The notes: generated by a model from the letters alone, not told the origin. A stretch of DNA of 64,000 nucleotides from Bradyrhizobium tropiciagri (GCF_001189845.1 NZ_LFLZ01000035.1:1-64000); one strand, 5' to 3'; numbered from the stretch's first letter, positions 33,356 to 41,936 are shown. A program made the numbers and translations.

Positions 33356-33619
33356 ATGACAATGCGAAGTGTCGCACTTGCAATCCAGGCGCGGTCGATG
33401 GTTATCCAGAATGTAATGGATCATACCGGCCACTCCCGCCATGAATTCGACGCCCACGATATTGAAGCGCTCGCCGAGGCGGAGAGACGTTTCAGAGAGT
33501 TGACTAGCGAAGGGTATGTGGCAGCAGTACGAACTGTGGAGGGTGAATCATCGCGAGTGTTTGCGTTTGATCCAACCGCAAAGGAAACGCTGTTCTTCCG
33601 GCGCCTAAGAGGTGGATAG
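33356..33619 (+). CDS. Small hypothetical protein (87 aa)
   Basis: GAGGAG stands before the ATG at 33356. 'DAHDIEALAEAERRFRELTSEGYVAAVRTVEGESSRVFAFDPTAKETLFFRRLRGG' reads like a compact alpha-beta domain; the ending 'EGESSRVFAFDPTAKETLFF' is similar to small rhizobial proteins that I recall without a function. No signal or membrane segment. Confidence 0.5.
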   Translation: MTMRSVALAIQARSMVIQNVMDHTGHSRHEFDAHDIEALAEAERRFRELTSEGYVAAVRTVEGESSRVFAFDPTAKETLFFRRLRGG

Positions 33620-33633
33620 AAGGCGTTTCGTTC

Positions 33634-34044
33634 ATGTCGATCATCGGCAGATGTGCAGCTCAAATTTCGCGATTTCGTGCGCTGCGGCGGCTGTATCACA
33701 GCTTTGTCAGAGAAAATTCAGCCGAAGCGAAAGGGCGAGCGCTTCTACGGGAATGGTTGACGCCAGCACAGAGGAGACAGTTCGTGGAGCAGGGTTTCTT
33801 CGATGTCGTCGGTGGCGCGACTCGCAGGCGGTACCGAGTGCAATACGGGTCCGTTGCGAACGTGCAGGAAATCGATTTCGAAGGAAAATCCGGAAGTATC
33901 TTGTGCTTTGCCCCCGAGGGCTATCTCGTCCCAGGCGACATCATGCTTGCGCAGAAGATTGCCTTGGAGGCAGATGAACTAGCGGCGCTGGCCGTAGCGA
34001 CCCGGGTGGCACCGATAGTCAGGGGCTCCATCCGGTCGCTTTAG
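33634..34044 (+). CDS. Hypothetical protein (136 aa), rhizobial type
   Basis: Segments 'ALLREWLTPAQRRQFVEQGFFDVVGGATRRRYRVQYGSVANVQEIDFEGKSGSILCFAPEGYLVPGDIMLAQKIALEADELAALAVA' form a compact domain that I recognise as a recurrent rhizobial hypothetical protein. Cytosolic. It ends close to the 3' end of the histidine kinase gene on the opposite strand. Confidence 0.6.
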   Translation: MSIIGRCAAQISRFRALRRLYHSFVRENSAEAKGRALLREWLTPAQRRQFVEQGFFDVVGGATRRRYRVQYGSVANVQEIDFEGKSGSILCFAPEGYLVPGDIMLAQKIALEADELAALAVATRVAPIVRGSIRSL

Positions 34045-34116
34045 AGGGCGGGAGCCTCCCAACCGTTCCAATTTGTCTGCTGGTCTTGAGTGCAGCGCAG
34101 GCCATCGCAACGTGTT

Positions 34117-35538
34117 TCACGATGATGACGCAGCTTCTCGCCTGCGCAGTTCATAGGACGACCGTTGATCCCCACCGCCTGCGGACAAATCATCCCGAGC
34201 CGGTAGAATAACCCGGAACAAGCTTCCCTCGGTCTCATCGTTTGCAAGTTCGATGTGTCCGTCGTTCGCCTCTACCGCCCAGCGAGCGATTGCGAGCCCC
34301 AGTCCGACCCCGCCCTCTTCCCTGGAACGGCTGGTGTCGACGCGATAGAAACGATCGAAAATGCGATCCCGGTGCGCGGCGGGAATCCCCGGGCCGTTGT
34401 CTCGGACCTCGATCATGGCCCGCCCGCCCGTCGCACTCACTTCGACGGTAATCTTGCCGCCAGTTGGGGTGTATTTTATTGCATTGTGTATCAGATTCAT
34501 GAGCGCATGCCGGATAAGCGCGGCGTCTCCCGTGACGGGGACCCGGATCGGAGCCTGGAGCATGAGTTCCTGCTGCTTTTCGTCGGCGAGCACATGAAGC
34601 TGATCGATGACAGTTCCTGCCAACACCCCAAGGTCCAGATCCTCCGCCACCAAGTGGACTTTTCCCGAGTCGGCGCGCGTGAGGATCAGGAGGCTCTCGA
34701 CAAGGCGCGTGAGCCTGTCGACCTCCTCCAGCATGCTGCCGATGACGTCGCGGTACGCAACGGTATCGAGTGTATTCTGCAGCGCCACCTCCCCAACGCT
34801 GCGCATCGCGGTGAGTGGGGTGCGCAGCTCGTGCGAAGCATCGGCGGTGAAACGGCGCAGTCGTTCGAACGCGTCTTGCAGGCGGGATAGCGTGTCGTTG
34901 AACACCGTCGCAAGCCGCCCGAACTCGTCCTGGGCATTATCGACCGGCAGCCGTTTAGCGAGCGATTCCGCCGTAATCTCTCGTGCCCTTTGCGCCATGG
35001 CGCCGACCGGGGAGAGTACGCGGCCGGCAAGGAAGTAACCTCCCGCCACCGCCAGCCCGGCAGCAAAGGGAATACCCAACGCGAGTATGACGGCGAGCGT
35101 CCAAAGGGTTTCGCGCAGGGAGCTTTCGTCAAGCGCGGCGGCCACGCGGTAGGAGGATCCAGTAAAGCTATGGACGCGATAGCGACGGCCGTTCGAAGCT
35201 GTCCAAGACAGCGGCGATGCTGGGTCGCCTGATTGCAGCGCACGTGATAGTCCTTCTCGCTCCCATGCTTCAGTTTGCTCACGGATGCCGCCGGCATCGT
35301 CCACCCGGAACAATGTAATGCCCCACTCGGAGGCCAAATCCTTCAGTTCGTCCGGCTCCTCGCGATAGACCTTACCAATGGTCGCGATCTGCAGGCCGAG
35401 TTGCGCGTCCAACGCGGCGTAGAGGCGGGCCTCGACAAAAAGCAGGATGCCTGCCGAAAATATACACACGATCAGCGTCAGCACAGCTGCGTGCCAGAGC
35501 GCAAGTCGCGCGCGCACGGTCGGCGGGTGAAATTTCAT
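34117..35538 (-). CDS. Sensor histidine kinase (OmpR-partner type)
   Basis: 473 residues from the ATG at 35538 with GGAGG upstream. Two membrane helices (about 10-32 and 162-185) flank a periplasmic sensor of about 130 residues. A HAMP region follows, then H-box 'FTADASHELRTPLTAM', N-box 'LIHNAIKYTP', 'DNGPGIP' and 'GGVGLGLAIA'. Its ATG overlaps the response-regulator stop (ATGA). Likely autophosphorylates and drives the regulator of 35535-36218 in response to an envelope or metal signal. Confidence 0.93.
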   Translation of the reverse strand: MKFHPPTVRARLALWHAAVLTLIVCIFSAGILLFVEARLYAALDAQLGLQIATIGKVYREEPDELKDLASEWGITLFRVDDAGGIREQTEAWEREGLSRALQSGDPASPLSWTASNGRRYRVHSFTGSSYRVAAALDESSLRETLWTLAVILALGIPFAAGLAVAGGYFLAGRVLSPVGAMAQRAREITAESLAKRLPVDNAQDEFGRLATVFNDTLSRLQDAFERLRRFTADASHELRTPLTAMRSVGEVALQNTLDTVAYRDVIGSMLEEVDRLTRLVESLLILTRADSGKVHLVAEDLDLGVLAGTVIDQLHVLADEKQQELMLQAPIRVPVTGDAALIRHALMNLIHNAIKYTPTGGKITVEVSATGGRAMIEVRDNGPGIPAAHRDRIFDRFYRVDTSRSREEGGVGLGLAIARWAVEANDGHIELANDETEGSLFRVILPARDDLSAGGGDQRSSYELRRREAASSS

Positions 35539-36218
35539 TCTTGCCTCCCGCTTAGAAGGTATCCAAGGCCGCGCACTGTGTGCAGGAGCTTTCTTTCGTA
35601 GGGCTCGTCGATCTTGCGACGCAGCCGCGCGATTGTAACGTCGATGACGTTGTCGAGTGGCGTAGCTCTTGCCGTTGCGTGCCATACATCGCGCGCCAGC
35701 ATCTCTCGTGACACCACACTGCCGCTGTGGCGCAGGAGGTATTCCAGCAATTCGAATTCCTTCGCGGTCAGCTCGAGAGCATGCGCTCCCCTGGACACCT
35801 TGTGCGTGACGAGATCCATCTCAAGATCTTCGTGCTGTAGCTTGAGGATCTGGTCCATGCGTCCGCGACGGAGCAGTGCCCGGATGCGCGCGAGCAGCTC
35901 GGAAAATGCAAACGGTTTTGTGAGGTAGTCGTCGGCGCCTTGGTCGAGGCCAATCACCCTGTCCTCGACCGTGTCCTTCGCCGTGACGACCAATATCGGT
36001 GTCTGATTGCCACATTTGCGCAGCGTCGCGAGGACATCGATACCGTCCCGGCGCGGCAGCATGAGATCGAGCAGAAGAAGATCGAAAGAACGTTGGCTTG
36101 CGAGGAAAAAGCCCTCTTCCCCGGTCGCAGCGATCGTGACCTCGTAGTGTTCTGATTCAAGGCCCTCGCGGAGGGCGTTCGCGACCTTCTTTTCGTCCTC
36201 AATGATCAAAATGCGCAC
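35535..36218 (-). CDS. OmpR-family response regulator
   Basis: 227 residues from the GTG at 36218, preceded by AAGGTGG; an upstream GTG at 36230 adds four. Receiver: 'RILIIEDEKKVANAL', phospho-acceptor Asp in 'LLLLDLMLP', 'VVTAKD', 'KPFAFSEL'. DNA-binding winged helix: 'LELTAKEFELLEYLLRHSGSVVSREMLARDVW' and 'IDVTIARLRRKID'. The 35-bp motif at 36285-36319 lies in its promoter region, between it and the PepSY gene at 36433, so it probably controls both and the other motif-bearing genes. Confidence 0.93.
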   Translation of the reverse strand: MRILIIEDEKKVANALREGLESEHYEVTIAATGEEGFFLASQRSFDLLLLDLMLPRRDGIDVLATLRKCGNQTPILVVTAKDTVEDRVIGLDQGADDYLTKPFAFSELLARIRALLRRGRMDQILKLQHEDLEMDLVTHKVSRGAHALELTAKEFELLEYLLRHSGSVVSREMLARDVWHATARATPLDNVIDVTIARLRRKIDEPYERKLLHTVRGLGYLLSGRQE

Positions 36219-36284
36219 GATGTGTTCCACCTTGAGAGCGGCTCTCGCGCCAACATTATAGGCCGGTTCCTGCCTGCCGCAGCG

Positions 36285-36319
36285 TTCCTGACAGGGATTT
36301 CAGGAACTCTTCAGTGGTG
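36285..36319 (+). promoter_or_regulatory. 35-bp conserved motif, copy 3
   Basis: TTCCTGACA, TTTCAG and ACTCTTCAGTGGTG again, in the divergent region between the response regulator (start 36218) and the PepSY-domain gene (36433). Location beside the regulator gene makes it the likely autoregulatory binding site. Confidence 0.75.
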
Positions 36320-36432
36320 GCAGTGCTGAAAGACGATCAAATTGAGTTCAGGCCGCAATGCCGCGAGTGGCTTGGTGGCAGCGCAAGAGAAGCCTTGACG
36401 GCTTGGCAGCTCGATCAATGGGAACGTAAGTC

Positions 36433-36981
36433 ATGACCAGACGACAAATGTTGCTGACGTCGGCCCGCAGCTTCGTACTCATTGCTTTGGCAGCATCCTT
36501 TGTGGGTCATCGATCGGCTCTTGCGACTGGCCCGGACCAGGAACAGGCCGACCTCGCGAACGCGTTGAGTGGCGTGAAGGTCAGTCTGCAGCAGGGCTTT
36601 ACGGCCAGCGAGCAGGAAGGCCAACCGATTTCCGGAAAATTCGAAATGGATGAGGGCAAACTCCAGCTTTCAATTTACACGACCAAAGAAGGAAAGTTCT
36701 TCGAAGTCATCGTCGATCACATGACCGGAAATATCACCAAGGTCGAGCCGATCACCGAGGGCGAAGATCTCACCCACGCCAAATCGCAAAATGCGGCGAT
36801 GGACAGGGCAAAGGCCAAGCTGGCGGATGCTGCGACCAGGGCGAAAGGGCAGGCGAAGGGAGAGGCTGGGGACGTGGTTGTCGTAAGCGCCATGCCAGAG
36901 CTGAAAGATGACCGTCCGGAAGCCACGATCGTTCTGCTGCAAGGAAAGAGGTTTTCGACTGCTTCGGAACGGCTCAACTAG
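36433..36981 (+). CDS. Exported PepSY-domain protein
   Basis: 182 residues. Signal 'TSARSFVLIALAASFVGHRSALA' is followed by two helices and a PepSY-like unit 'KLQLSIYTTKEGKFFEVIVDHMTGNITKVEPI', then an Ala/Lys-rich helical linker and 'EATIVLLQGKRFSTASE'. It is divergent from the two-component genes, with the 35-bp motif between them. Probably a periplasmic member of the same envelope response. Confidence 0.8.
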   Translation: MTRRQMLLTSARSFVLIALAASFVGHRSALATGPDQEQADLANALSGVKVSLQQGFTASEQEGQPISGKFEMDEGKLQLSIYTTKEGKFFEVIVDHMTGNITKVEPITEGEDLTHAKSQNAAMDRAKAKLADAATRAKGQAKGEAGDVVVVSAMPELKDDRPEATIVLLQGKRFSTASERLN

Positions 36982-37273
36982 AAGAGTGGTCGAATTCACG
37001 ATTTCGCCTCTCAGAGGCTGACGAAGTCGATGACGGGAGAGGAGAGTAAGATAATTCAGGGTAGGGGGTCACGCCTGGCCCGAGCAGATCGCCGAAGTAG
37101 TCCGGGTACATTTTTGGAGGCCCTCAGTCCGCGTCTTTCATGGTTCGCCAGGAAAGTATCCGCGGTATCCGCGCTTGGACGAAAGCTCGTCCGGCCGGGA
37201 AAATGCGGGTCCCCGTAACCTGCGGGGTGTTGCAGGCGGGCATTGGTCCCAGGCAAGCGCGAGCTGTCCACAC

Positions 37274-38467
37274 TTATGCGACGTGGCGCAGCGCGCGCGT
37301 GACCATCGTGTATCTGAGCAATGGCCCTTCCTCCGGATCATCACCTTCGAAATGGATCACCGCGCCGGGCGGCGGTTTGCACAGCCTGCCAAAGCGTTTC
37401 ACGGAAGTGGCTTCGACAACTTGCAAGGCGGAATCCTGGGCGAAGGCAGTCAGTGCCGCCAGTTCGGCAGTGCTTGCACCGCCCGAGCGCCAGGAAGCCT
37501 CTAATACCCCTGACCGCCATTGCCCGCGCGTATCGAGCCCTTGGCCTACGTCATAGTTGCGGCGTGACGCGAGGAAGCCGGGAAAATGTACGCTACTGCG
37601 GTCATAAGTGCGAGCCTGCGCCACGGCGAGACGTGTCTGCGGATCCATCGGCAGATCTTCCAGTTCTGCCCAGCCGCCGCGCACGCAAACCAAATGCGAG
37701 CCGCCATAGACCGAAAGTCCGTGATTGTTCGTAACCGACCGTTGCGTGCCGTGGTAGGCGATTGCTCGATCGCCAACCATTGTGCAACCAACGCTTCGCG
37801 TCGTCACAGGGCGCAAGTTCGCTTCGAGCACCAGGCCATGGCACACGATCTTCTCGCTCGGACAAGTCTCGAGAAAAGCGCTGAGCTCAGCAATCGTGCT
37901 CACAACAGTTTGCCCATGGCCGCCATCTCCGAGCGGCTCCTTTACGCGGATTGCCCCATATGACAGCAAGCGCGTGGCAGCCGTCAGTGCGTCATCAGCA
38001 CTGAATGTGGTGTAGCCCGGCAGGACCGCGTTGCTCACGTTTTCCGCGAACGTCGCTGACCAGCCGCGCGGTTGTGCTGCGTGCGCGCTTATCAGCCAGT
38101 GCGTGATGGCTTTCGTTTTCGCGAATGGATAAGGCACCACCGCGCCGTATAGCTGGCAGGGAGACTGGATGCCGAGGCTCCGTGCCTCATCGAGCAGGAG
38201 CGTGTCGTCCGGGACGAAGAAGATATCTCCGGTCGAATGTTTGTTAGCATCGAAGATGCCGGCATATCGATAGCCGCTAAGCCGAGCGATGCTTTCGGCG
38301 ACCGCGGACAGCGTGACCTTCTCGTGGGCATACATCGGCGCGCCTGCCCGGGAGAAATAGACGGCAACCGCAGTGATTGTCGGCGGATCGGATGCGATCT
38401 GACGGGTGGCGGCCGGCCATGATCGTCGAATGGGTTCAAAGACGGGGGAAAGCTTGGTGCTGTCCAT
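37274..38467 (-). CDS. DUF3182 family protein (ATP-grasp-like)
   Basis: 397 residues from the ATG at 38467. Segments match DUF3182: 'EKVTLSAVAESIARLSGYRYAGIFD', 'FFVPDDTLL', 'LYGAVVPYPFAKTKAITH', 'RVKEPLGDGGHGQTVV' (Gly-rich loop reminiscent of ATP-grasp enzymes), 'GLVLEANLRP' and 'YDVGQGLD'. Its role is unknown; it is read towards a region with no gene (36982-37273) and away from fetAB. Confidence 0.75.
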   Translation of the reverse strand: MDSTKLSPVFEPIRRSWPAATRQIASDPPTITAVAVYFSRAGAPMYAHEKVTLSAVAESIARLSGYRYAGIFDANKHSTGDIFFVPDDTLLLDEARSLGIQSPCQLYGAVVPYPFAKTKAITHWLISAHAAQPRGWSATFAENVSNAVLPGYTTFSADDALTAATRLLSYGAIRVKEPLGDGGHGQTVVSTIAELSAFLETCPSEKIVCHGLVLEANLRPVTTRSVGCTMVGDRAIAYHGTQRSVTNNHGLSVYGGSHLVCVRGGWAELEDLPMDPQTRLAVAQARTYDRSSVHFPGFLASRRNYDVGQGLDTRGQWRSGVLEASWRSGGASTAELAALTAFAQDSALQVVEATSVKRFGRLCKPPPGAVIHFEGDDPEEGPLLRYTMVTRALRHVA

Positions 38468-38615
38468 GCGCAACCATCCCGATAGATCGAGGAGTGGCCA
38501 GTGCTTGGACGGAACACCCGTCTGACGGGGAGACGGCGCGCCCCCGTGCGGTTAAGCTAGTGCGCGGCCTTCTCTACCGCAAGGCGGCGCCTGTTCTGAA
38601 AGGTTGCACCCGGTC

Positions 38616-39212
38616 ATGCTTACGGTCGGCGCGCTGACACGCTTGCACATTTCCGTTTCGTTCGAACTGAACGACGGCGAATGCATCGCCCTGCAGGGAC
38701 CGTCCGGTGCGGGCAAAAGCCTGCTACTTCGCGCGATCGCTGATCTCGACCCGAACGAGGGAGCAATCAAACTGGATGGAACACTCAGGGAGGCCGTGCC
38801 GGCGCCGCTTTGGCGGAAGCAGGTGACCTACGTTGCCGCTGAACCGGGTTGGTGGGCTGACACGGTCCAGGAGCATTTTGCCGGCTGGAATGATGCCATC
38901 CCGCTAGTGGCGCGATTGGGATTGTCGCCCGACTGCGGAACCTGGCAGATCCAAAGACTCTCCACCGGGGAGAAGCAACGGCTCGGCCTTGCGCGGGCGC
39001 TGATGCTCCAGTCGCGTGTGCTTTTGCTGGACGAGCCAACGGCGGCGCTGGACGCGACGTCTACCGCGATCGTCGAGTCGATCGTCGCGGAGCGCATCTC
39101 GAACGGGACAGGCGTCATATGGAGTACTCACGATAGCGCCCAGGCTCAGCGCGTCGGATCGCGGCTGTTTGTGATGGACGCCGGCGGTTGCATCGAGGAA
39201 CATCAGCTTTGA
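38616..39212 (+). CDS. fetA: ABC transporter ATP-binding protein, FetA-like
   Basis: 198 residues from the ATG at 38616 (TTG at 38604 possible). Walker A 'GPSGAGKSLLLRAIADLDP', a short Q-loop 'VTYVAAEPGWWADTVQEHF', signature 'LSTGEKQRLGLARAL', Walker B 'VLLLDEPTAALD' and 'WSTHD'. The 'EPGWWADTV' segment and the FetB partner (39209) identify FetAB, an ABC exporter linked to iron and oxidative-stress resistance in E. coli. Confidence 0.85.
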   Translation: MLTVGALTRLHISVSFELNDGECIALQGPSGAGKSLLLRAIADLDPNEGAIKLDGTLREAVPAPLWRKQVTYVAAEPGWWADTVQEHFAGWNDAIPLVARLGLSPDCGTWQIQRLSTGEKQRLGLARALMLQSRVLLLDEPTAALDATSTAIVESIVAERISNGTGVIWSTHDSAQAQRVGSRLFVMDAGGCIEEHQL

Positions 39213-40015
39213 CCTACATCCAACTGGCTTACAGCGACCTTATCCTGCCTGCGTGCCTTGTTGTCATGGATGGTGCTCTGTCGCTCGTGCTTCACCTCAA
39301 GCTTGAGCGACAACTCGCCATCGCGACGGTGCGAATGGTGGTTCAGCTGGTGTTGGTCGGATACGTGCTGACATTTCTGTTTGCTGCCGTTTCGCCGTTC
39401 TGGACGGCCCTCGCAGCCTTCATCATGGTGATCTTCGCATCGCGGGAAATCATGGTCCGTCAGAAGCGGCGGCTGCGGGGCCTTTGGACTTACGGCTTGG
39501 GCGCGGGATGCACCTTGCTGGCTGCTGGTACCGTCACCATGTTTTCGCTTCTAACGCAGCTGCACCCCGAGCCATGGTATCATCCGCGCTATGCGCTGCC
39601 CCTGTTGGGTATGATCCTGGGCAACACCATGACAGGGATAAGCCTGGGCCTGGACGTGCTCACCAACGGTCTGGTGCGGGAGCGGGCCGCGGTGGAGGCC
39701 TGCCTTGCGTTGGGAGGTACTCGGTATCAGGCGCTACTACCGGTCCTGCGAGATGCGTTGCGAAGCGGGTTCATGCCGACGATTAATGGCATGGCGGCGA
39801 TTGGTCTCGTTTCTTTGCCAGGAATGATGACCGGCCAAATCCTTGCCGGCGTCGAACCGATCGACGCCGTGAAATATCAGCTCTTGATCATGTTCCTGAT
39901 CGCGGGCGGAACGGGATTGGGCACGTTGGCCGCCGTCATGGGAGGCGGGCGACTGCTTACCGATCATCGGCACCGGTTGCGCTTGGATCGGATTGCCTCT
40001 GATCCGCCGGGGTAA
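39209..40015 (+). CDS. fetB: FetB/UPF0014 membrane permease
   Basis: 268 residues. A TTG at 39209 overlaps the fetA stop (TTGA); another TTG is at 39188. Six to seven membrane helices, with the family motifs 'LERQLAIATVRMVVQLVLVGYVL', 'GMILGNTMTGISLGLDVLTNGLVRERAAVEACLALGG', 'LPGMMTGQILAGVEPIDAVKYQL' and 'LLIMFLIAGGTGLG'. It forms the membrane part of the FetAB exporter. Confidence 0.88.
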   Translation: MTYIQLAYSDLILPACLVVMDGALSLVLHLKLERQLAIATVRMVVQLVLVGYVLTFLFAAVSPFWTALAAFIMVIFASREIMVRQKRRLRGLWTYGLGAGCTLLAAGTVTMFSLLTQLHPEPWYHPRYALPLLGMILGNTMTGISLGLDVLTNGLVRERAAVEACLALGGTRYQALLPVLRDALRSGFMPTINGMAAIGLVSLPGMMTGQILAGVEPIDAVKYQLLIMFLIAGGTGLGTLAAVMGGGRLLTDHRHRLRLDRIASDPPG

Positions 40016-40164
40016 GGGTTACTTTCTCTCATCCGGGCATGCTTGCGAGCTTCGTGCTTCAGCTCCCTGCGTGGGACGACGCGAAGGAAATAGTAGCTCG
40101 CGCGGAGCTGAAAACGAGGTTGTTGGCACGAACCACCTTGGCGAAACAAACCGAGAGGTGATCG

Positions 40165-40752
40165 TCATCCTGCCTGCTGACCGCCTACCTTTCCGACGAA
40201 CGTGCCGGCCACTGTAAGCGAACCATCGATGATCGCGAGCGGAAGCGCCGCCAAGCGGCGGGGTGCCGGTCCGAACACGACCTGCGCGCTTTCTCGGGGA
40301 TTGAATTCGGAGTTGTGACATGGACATTTCAGAATGTTCTTGTCGCCTTCTGCTGCCTTCACCCACTCGGAGACGGGACATCCGGCGTGAGTGCAAACCA
40401 GCGAATACGCGACAATGCCGTCGGCCGAACGCGTTCGAGTCCCTTCGTCAAGCTCGCCCGGATCAAGTTTTAACAGGACGATCTCATTGAGCCGCGAGCC
40501 CTTGCGGATCACCGACGATTTCGGGTCCTTCGGCCACGCGTGCACGGGTCGCCCGCCGAGCGTGAGATCACTCGGTTTGATGATTTCGTCCGCATGTTCT
40601 CCTTCGGAGTGGACGAGAAAATCACCCTTTTGTGGTCGCTCGTCACTGCCCGGTTGATCTTCCTGAGCGTCAACGGACTTGGCAACCAGACTTGTTCCAG
40701 CGACCAGAGCCGTCAGCAACAGGGTGCGTCGCACCGGGTCCTGACATGTCAT
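40165..40752 (-). CDS. Rieske [2Fe-2S] protein with Tat signal
   Basis: 195 residues from the ATG at 40752, preceded by GGAGG. 'RRTLLLTALVAGTSLV' is a Tat-like signal. The cluster motifs are 'CTHAGC' and 'CPCHNSEF', each with its Cys/His pair, inside a domain that continues to 'PAPRRLAALPL'. It could pair with the cytochrome b at 31866, or with an arsenite-oxidase-type partner; no partner is adjacent. Confidence 0.85.
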   Translation of the reverse strand: MTCQDPVRRTLLLTALVAGTSLVAKSVDAQEDQPGSDERPQKGDFLVHSEGEHADEIIKPSDLTLGGRPVHAWPKDPKSSVIRKGSRLNEIVLLKLDPGELDEGTRTRSADGIVAYSLVCTHAGCPVSEWVKAAEGDKNILKCPCHNSEFNPRESAQVVFGPAPRRLAALPLAIIDGSLTVAGTFVGKVGGQQAG

Positions 40753-41110
40753 CGTGGCCTCCGTTCGACTGAACTTGAAACGCCTGGTTGGACCCACTCG
40801 TCGGACAAGTTGAGCGCTGTGACTCAGCCAAAATGAAGGCGACGAACGACCGCCAAGCGAACCAACATGTCAAAGCGGATGCAAAAATTGCAGCGTCACG
40901 ATGCTTGATCAGGATCGAGGGATCCAAACCAGACGCCTCCAACTTTGTGCCTCGGTTGGCAGGCCAACTATGCTCTCACTCCAATGCGGTTCGCCGCCAA
41001 GGCATCAGTGCGCGGTGACAGGTTTTTGATCCAGATTGCTTACTCGCGCAAACCAAACGGACTGGTGGTCTCGTCTGGATGCGGCCATCGCCTTGCGACA
41101 CAAAGAGAGA

Positions 41111-41160
41111 TGGCGCACCCGACACGATTCGAACGTGTGACCTTTGCCTTCGGAGGGCAA
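41111..41160 (-). other. 3' half of tRNA-Arg(CCG), remnant
   Basis: On the reverse strand the remnant reads TTGCC-CTCCGAA-GGCAA (anticodon arm, CCG), AGGTC, T arm ACACG-TTCGAAT-CGTGT, acceptor strand CGGGTGC, G and CCA. Beyond 41160 the sequence no longer resembles a tRNA, so the copy begins exactly at the anticodon stem. This is what a tRNA-integrated element leaves at its far end; the intact tRNA-Arg is not in the window. Confidence 0.75.
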
Positions 41161-41436
41161 CAGTCATCCCATGCGGCCAGCCGCGAAATAATCTTTCGGC
41201 CAACCACACAGTCCGGAAGCGAAACGCCTGTCCCAAAGGGGCCGCTTAAACGTCGTTTGCGTGATAGTCGGCCAAAAGCCCGGCTCGGCCTCGCCAGTTA
41301 GGCTGCCCTCTCCGGTAGGAAAACAGGGCTCCTGCAACAACGGTGTAGCGTACCTCCACCACCATGCCACGCAATCACGCTACCATACTAAGGACAAACA
41401 GCGGTTCCTCGTGTCGGTGGTTGCGTATGTTTCCCT

Positions 41437-41488
41437 CCCTGGGCACCAAAACTACGCTTTTGTGCGCCAGACTACGATTTTGCGCGAT
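41437..41488 (+). other. attR: distal copy of the tRNA-Phe 3' end
   Basis: CCCTGGGCACCAAAACT matches 11597-11613 exactly and is followed by A-CGCTTTT. CGCTTTT at 41455 and CGATTTT at 41475 are 20 bp apart, as at the left end. Upstream GTGTCGGTGGTT (41411-41422) also matches the tRNA T-arm side, though the spacing is altered, so the copy is worn. Confidence 0.75.
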
Positions 41489-41775
41489 AGCGTCGATAAG
41501 CGCCTGGCAGAGGATCAATTTGTGCACGTAGGAGTAGCGCTCGGGGCCAGCCTACGGCGAAAAATTCTGCGGACTATAGTGACGACAAAAAACATTTTCG
41601 GGGGTTCGATTCGCTCCCCCGCTAGCAAGCGTGACCCACTACTATCGAAAGTGGGTTTCGCGCTGTAGCGGTCTCCTGACACGAACCCCCGCCGCTTGCA
41701 GGCTAGCTCCTTGAACTAGGAGTGGACCCCGACAGCCCGCGAGGACCCCAGTAAGAGAAAGGCGGGAGCCCGCTA

Positions 41776-41936
41776 TCACGCTGCAACCTTTCCCAGCTTT
41801 TGGGCCGGCAGGGCCTCAACGTGCCGTACCCAGCGTTGAAGTGCCTCGCGCATCTCGGTCGCATACCGAGCGCGGTTATATGCAGCGGCCAGCGATTGCC
41901 CAATCCGGCCGCCCCAGACTGTACACATCATTGCCG
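41776..41936 (-). pseudogene. C-terminal tail of a tyrosine recombinase (integrase) remnant
   Basis: Read on the reverse strand, the frame ending at 41776 gives 'GQSLAAAYNRARYATEM', then 'REALQRWVRHVEAL', and stops after 'KLGKVAA'. A-Y-x-R-A-R-Y ... M-x-x-W-x-x-x-x is the usual end of P4-type island integrases. The catalytic core is gone. It lies outside the tRNA-Phe att copy, so it may belong to a neighbouring element. Confidence 0.5.

Noticed and set aside
41590..41625. Sequence GGGGGTTCGATTCGCTCCCCC as a third tRNA fragment
   Set aside because: It resembles a T arm, but no acceptor strand or CCA follows and the stem length is wrong.
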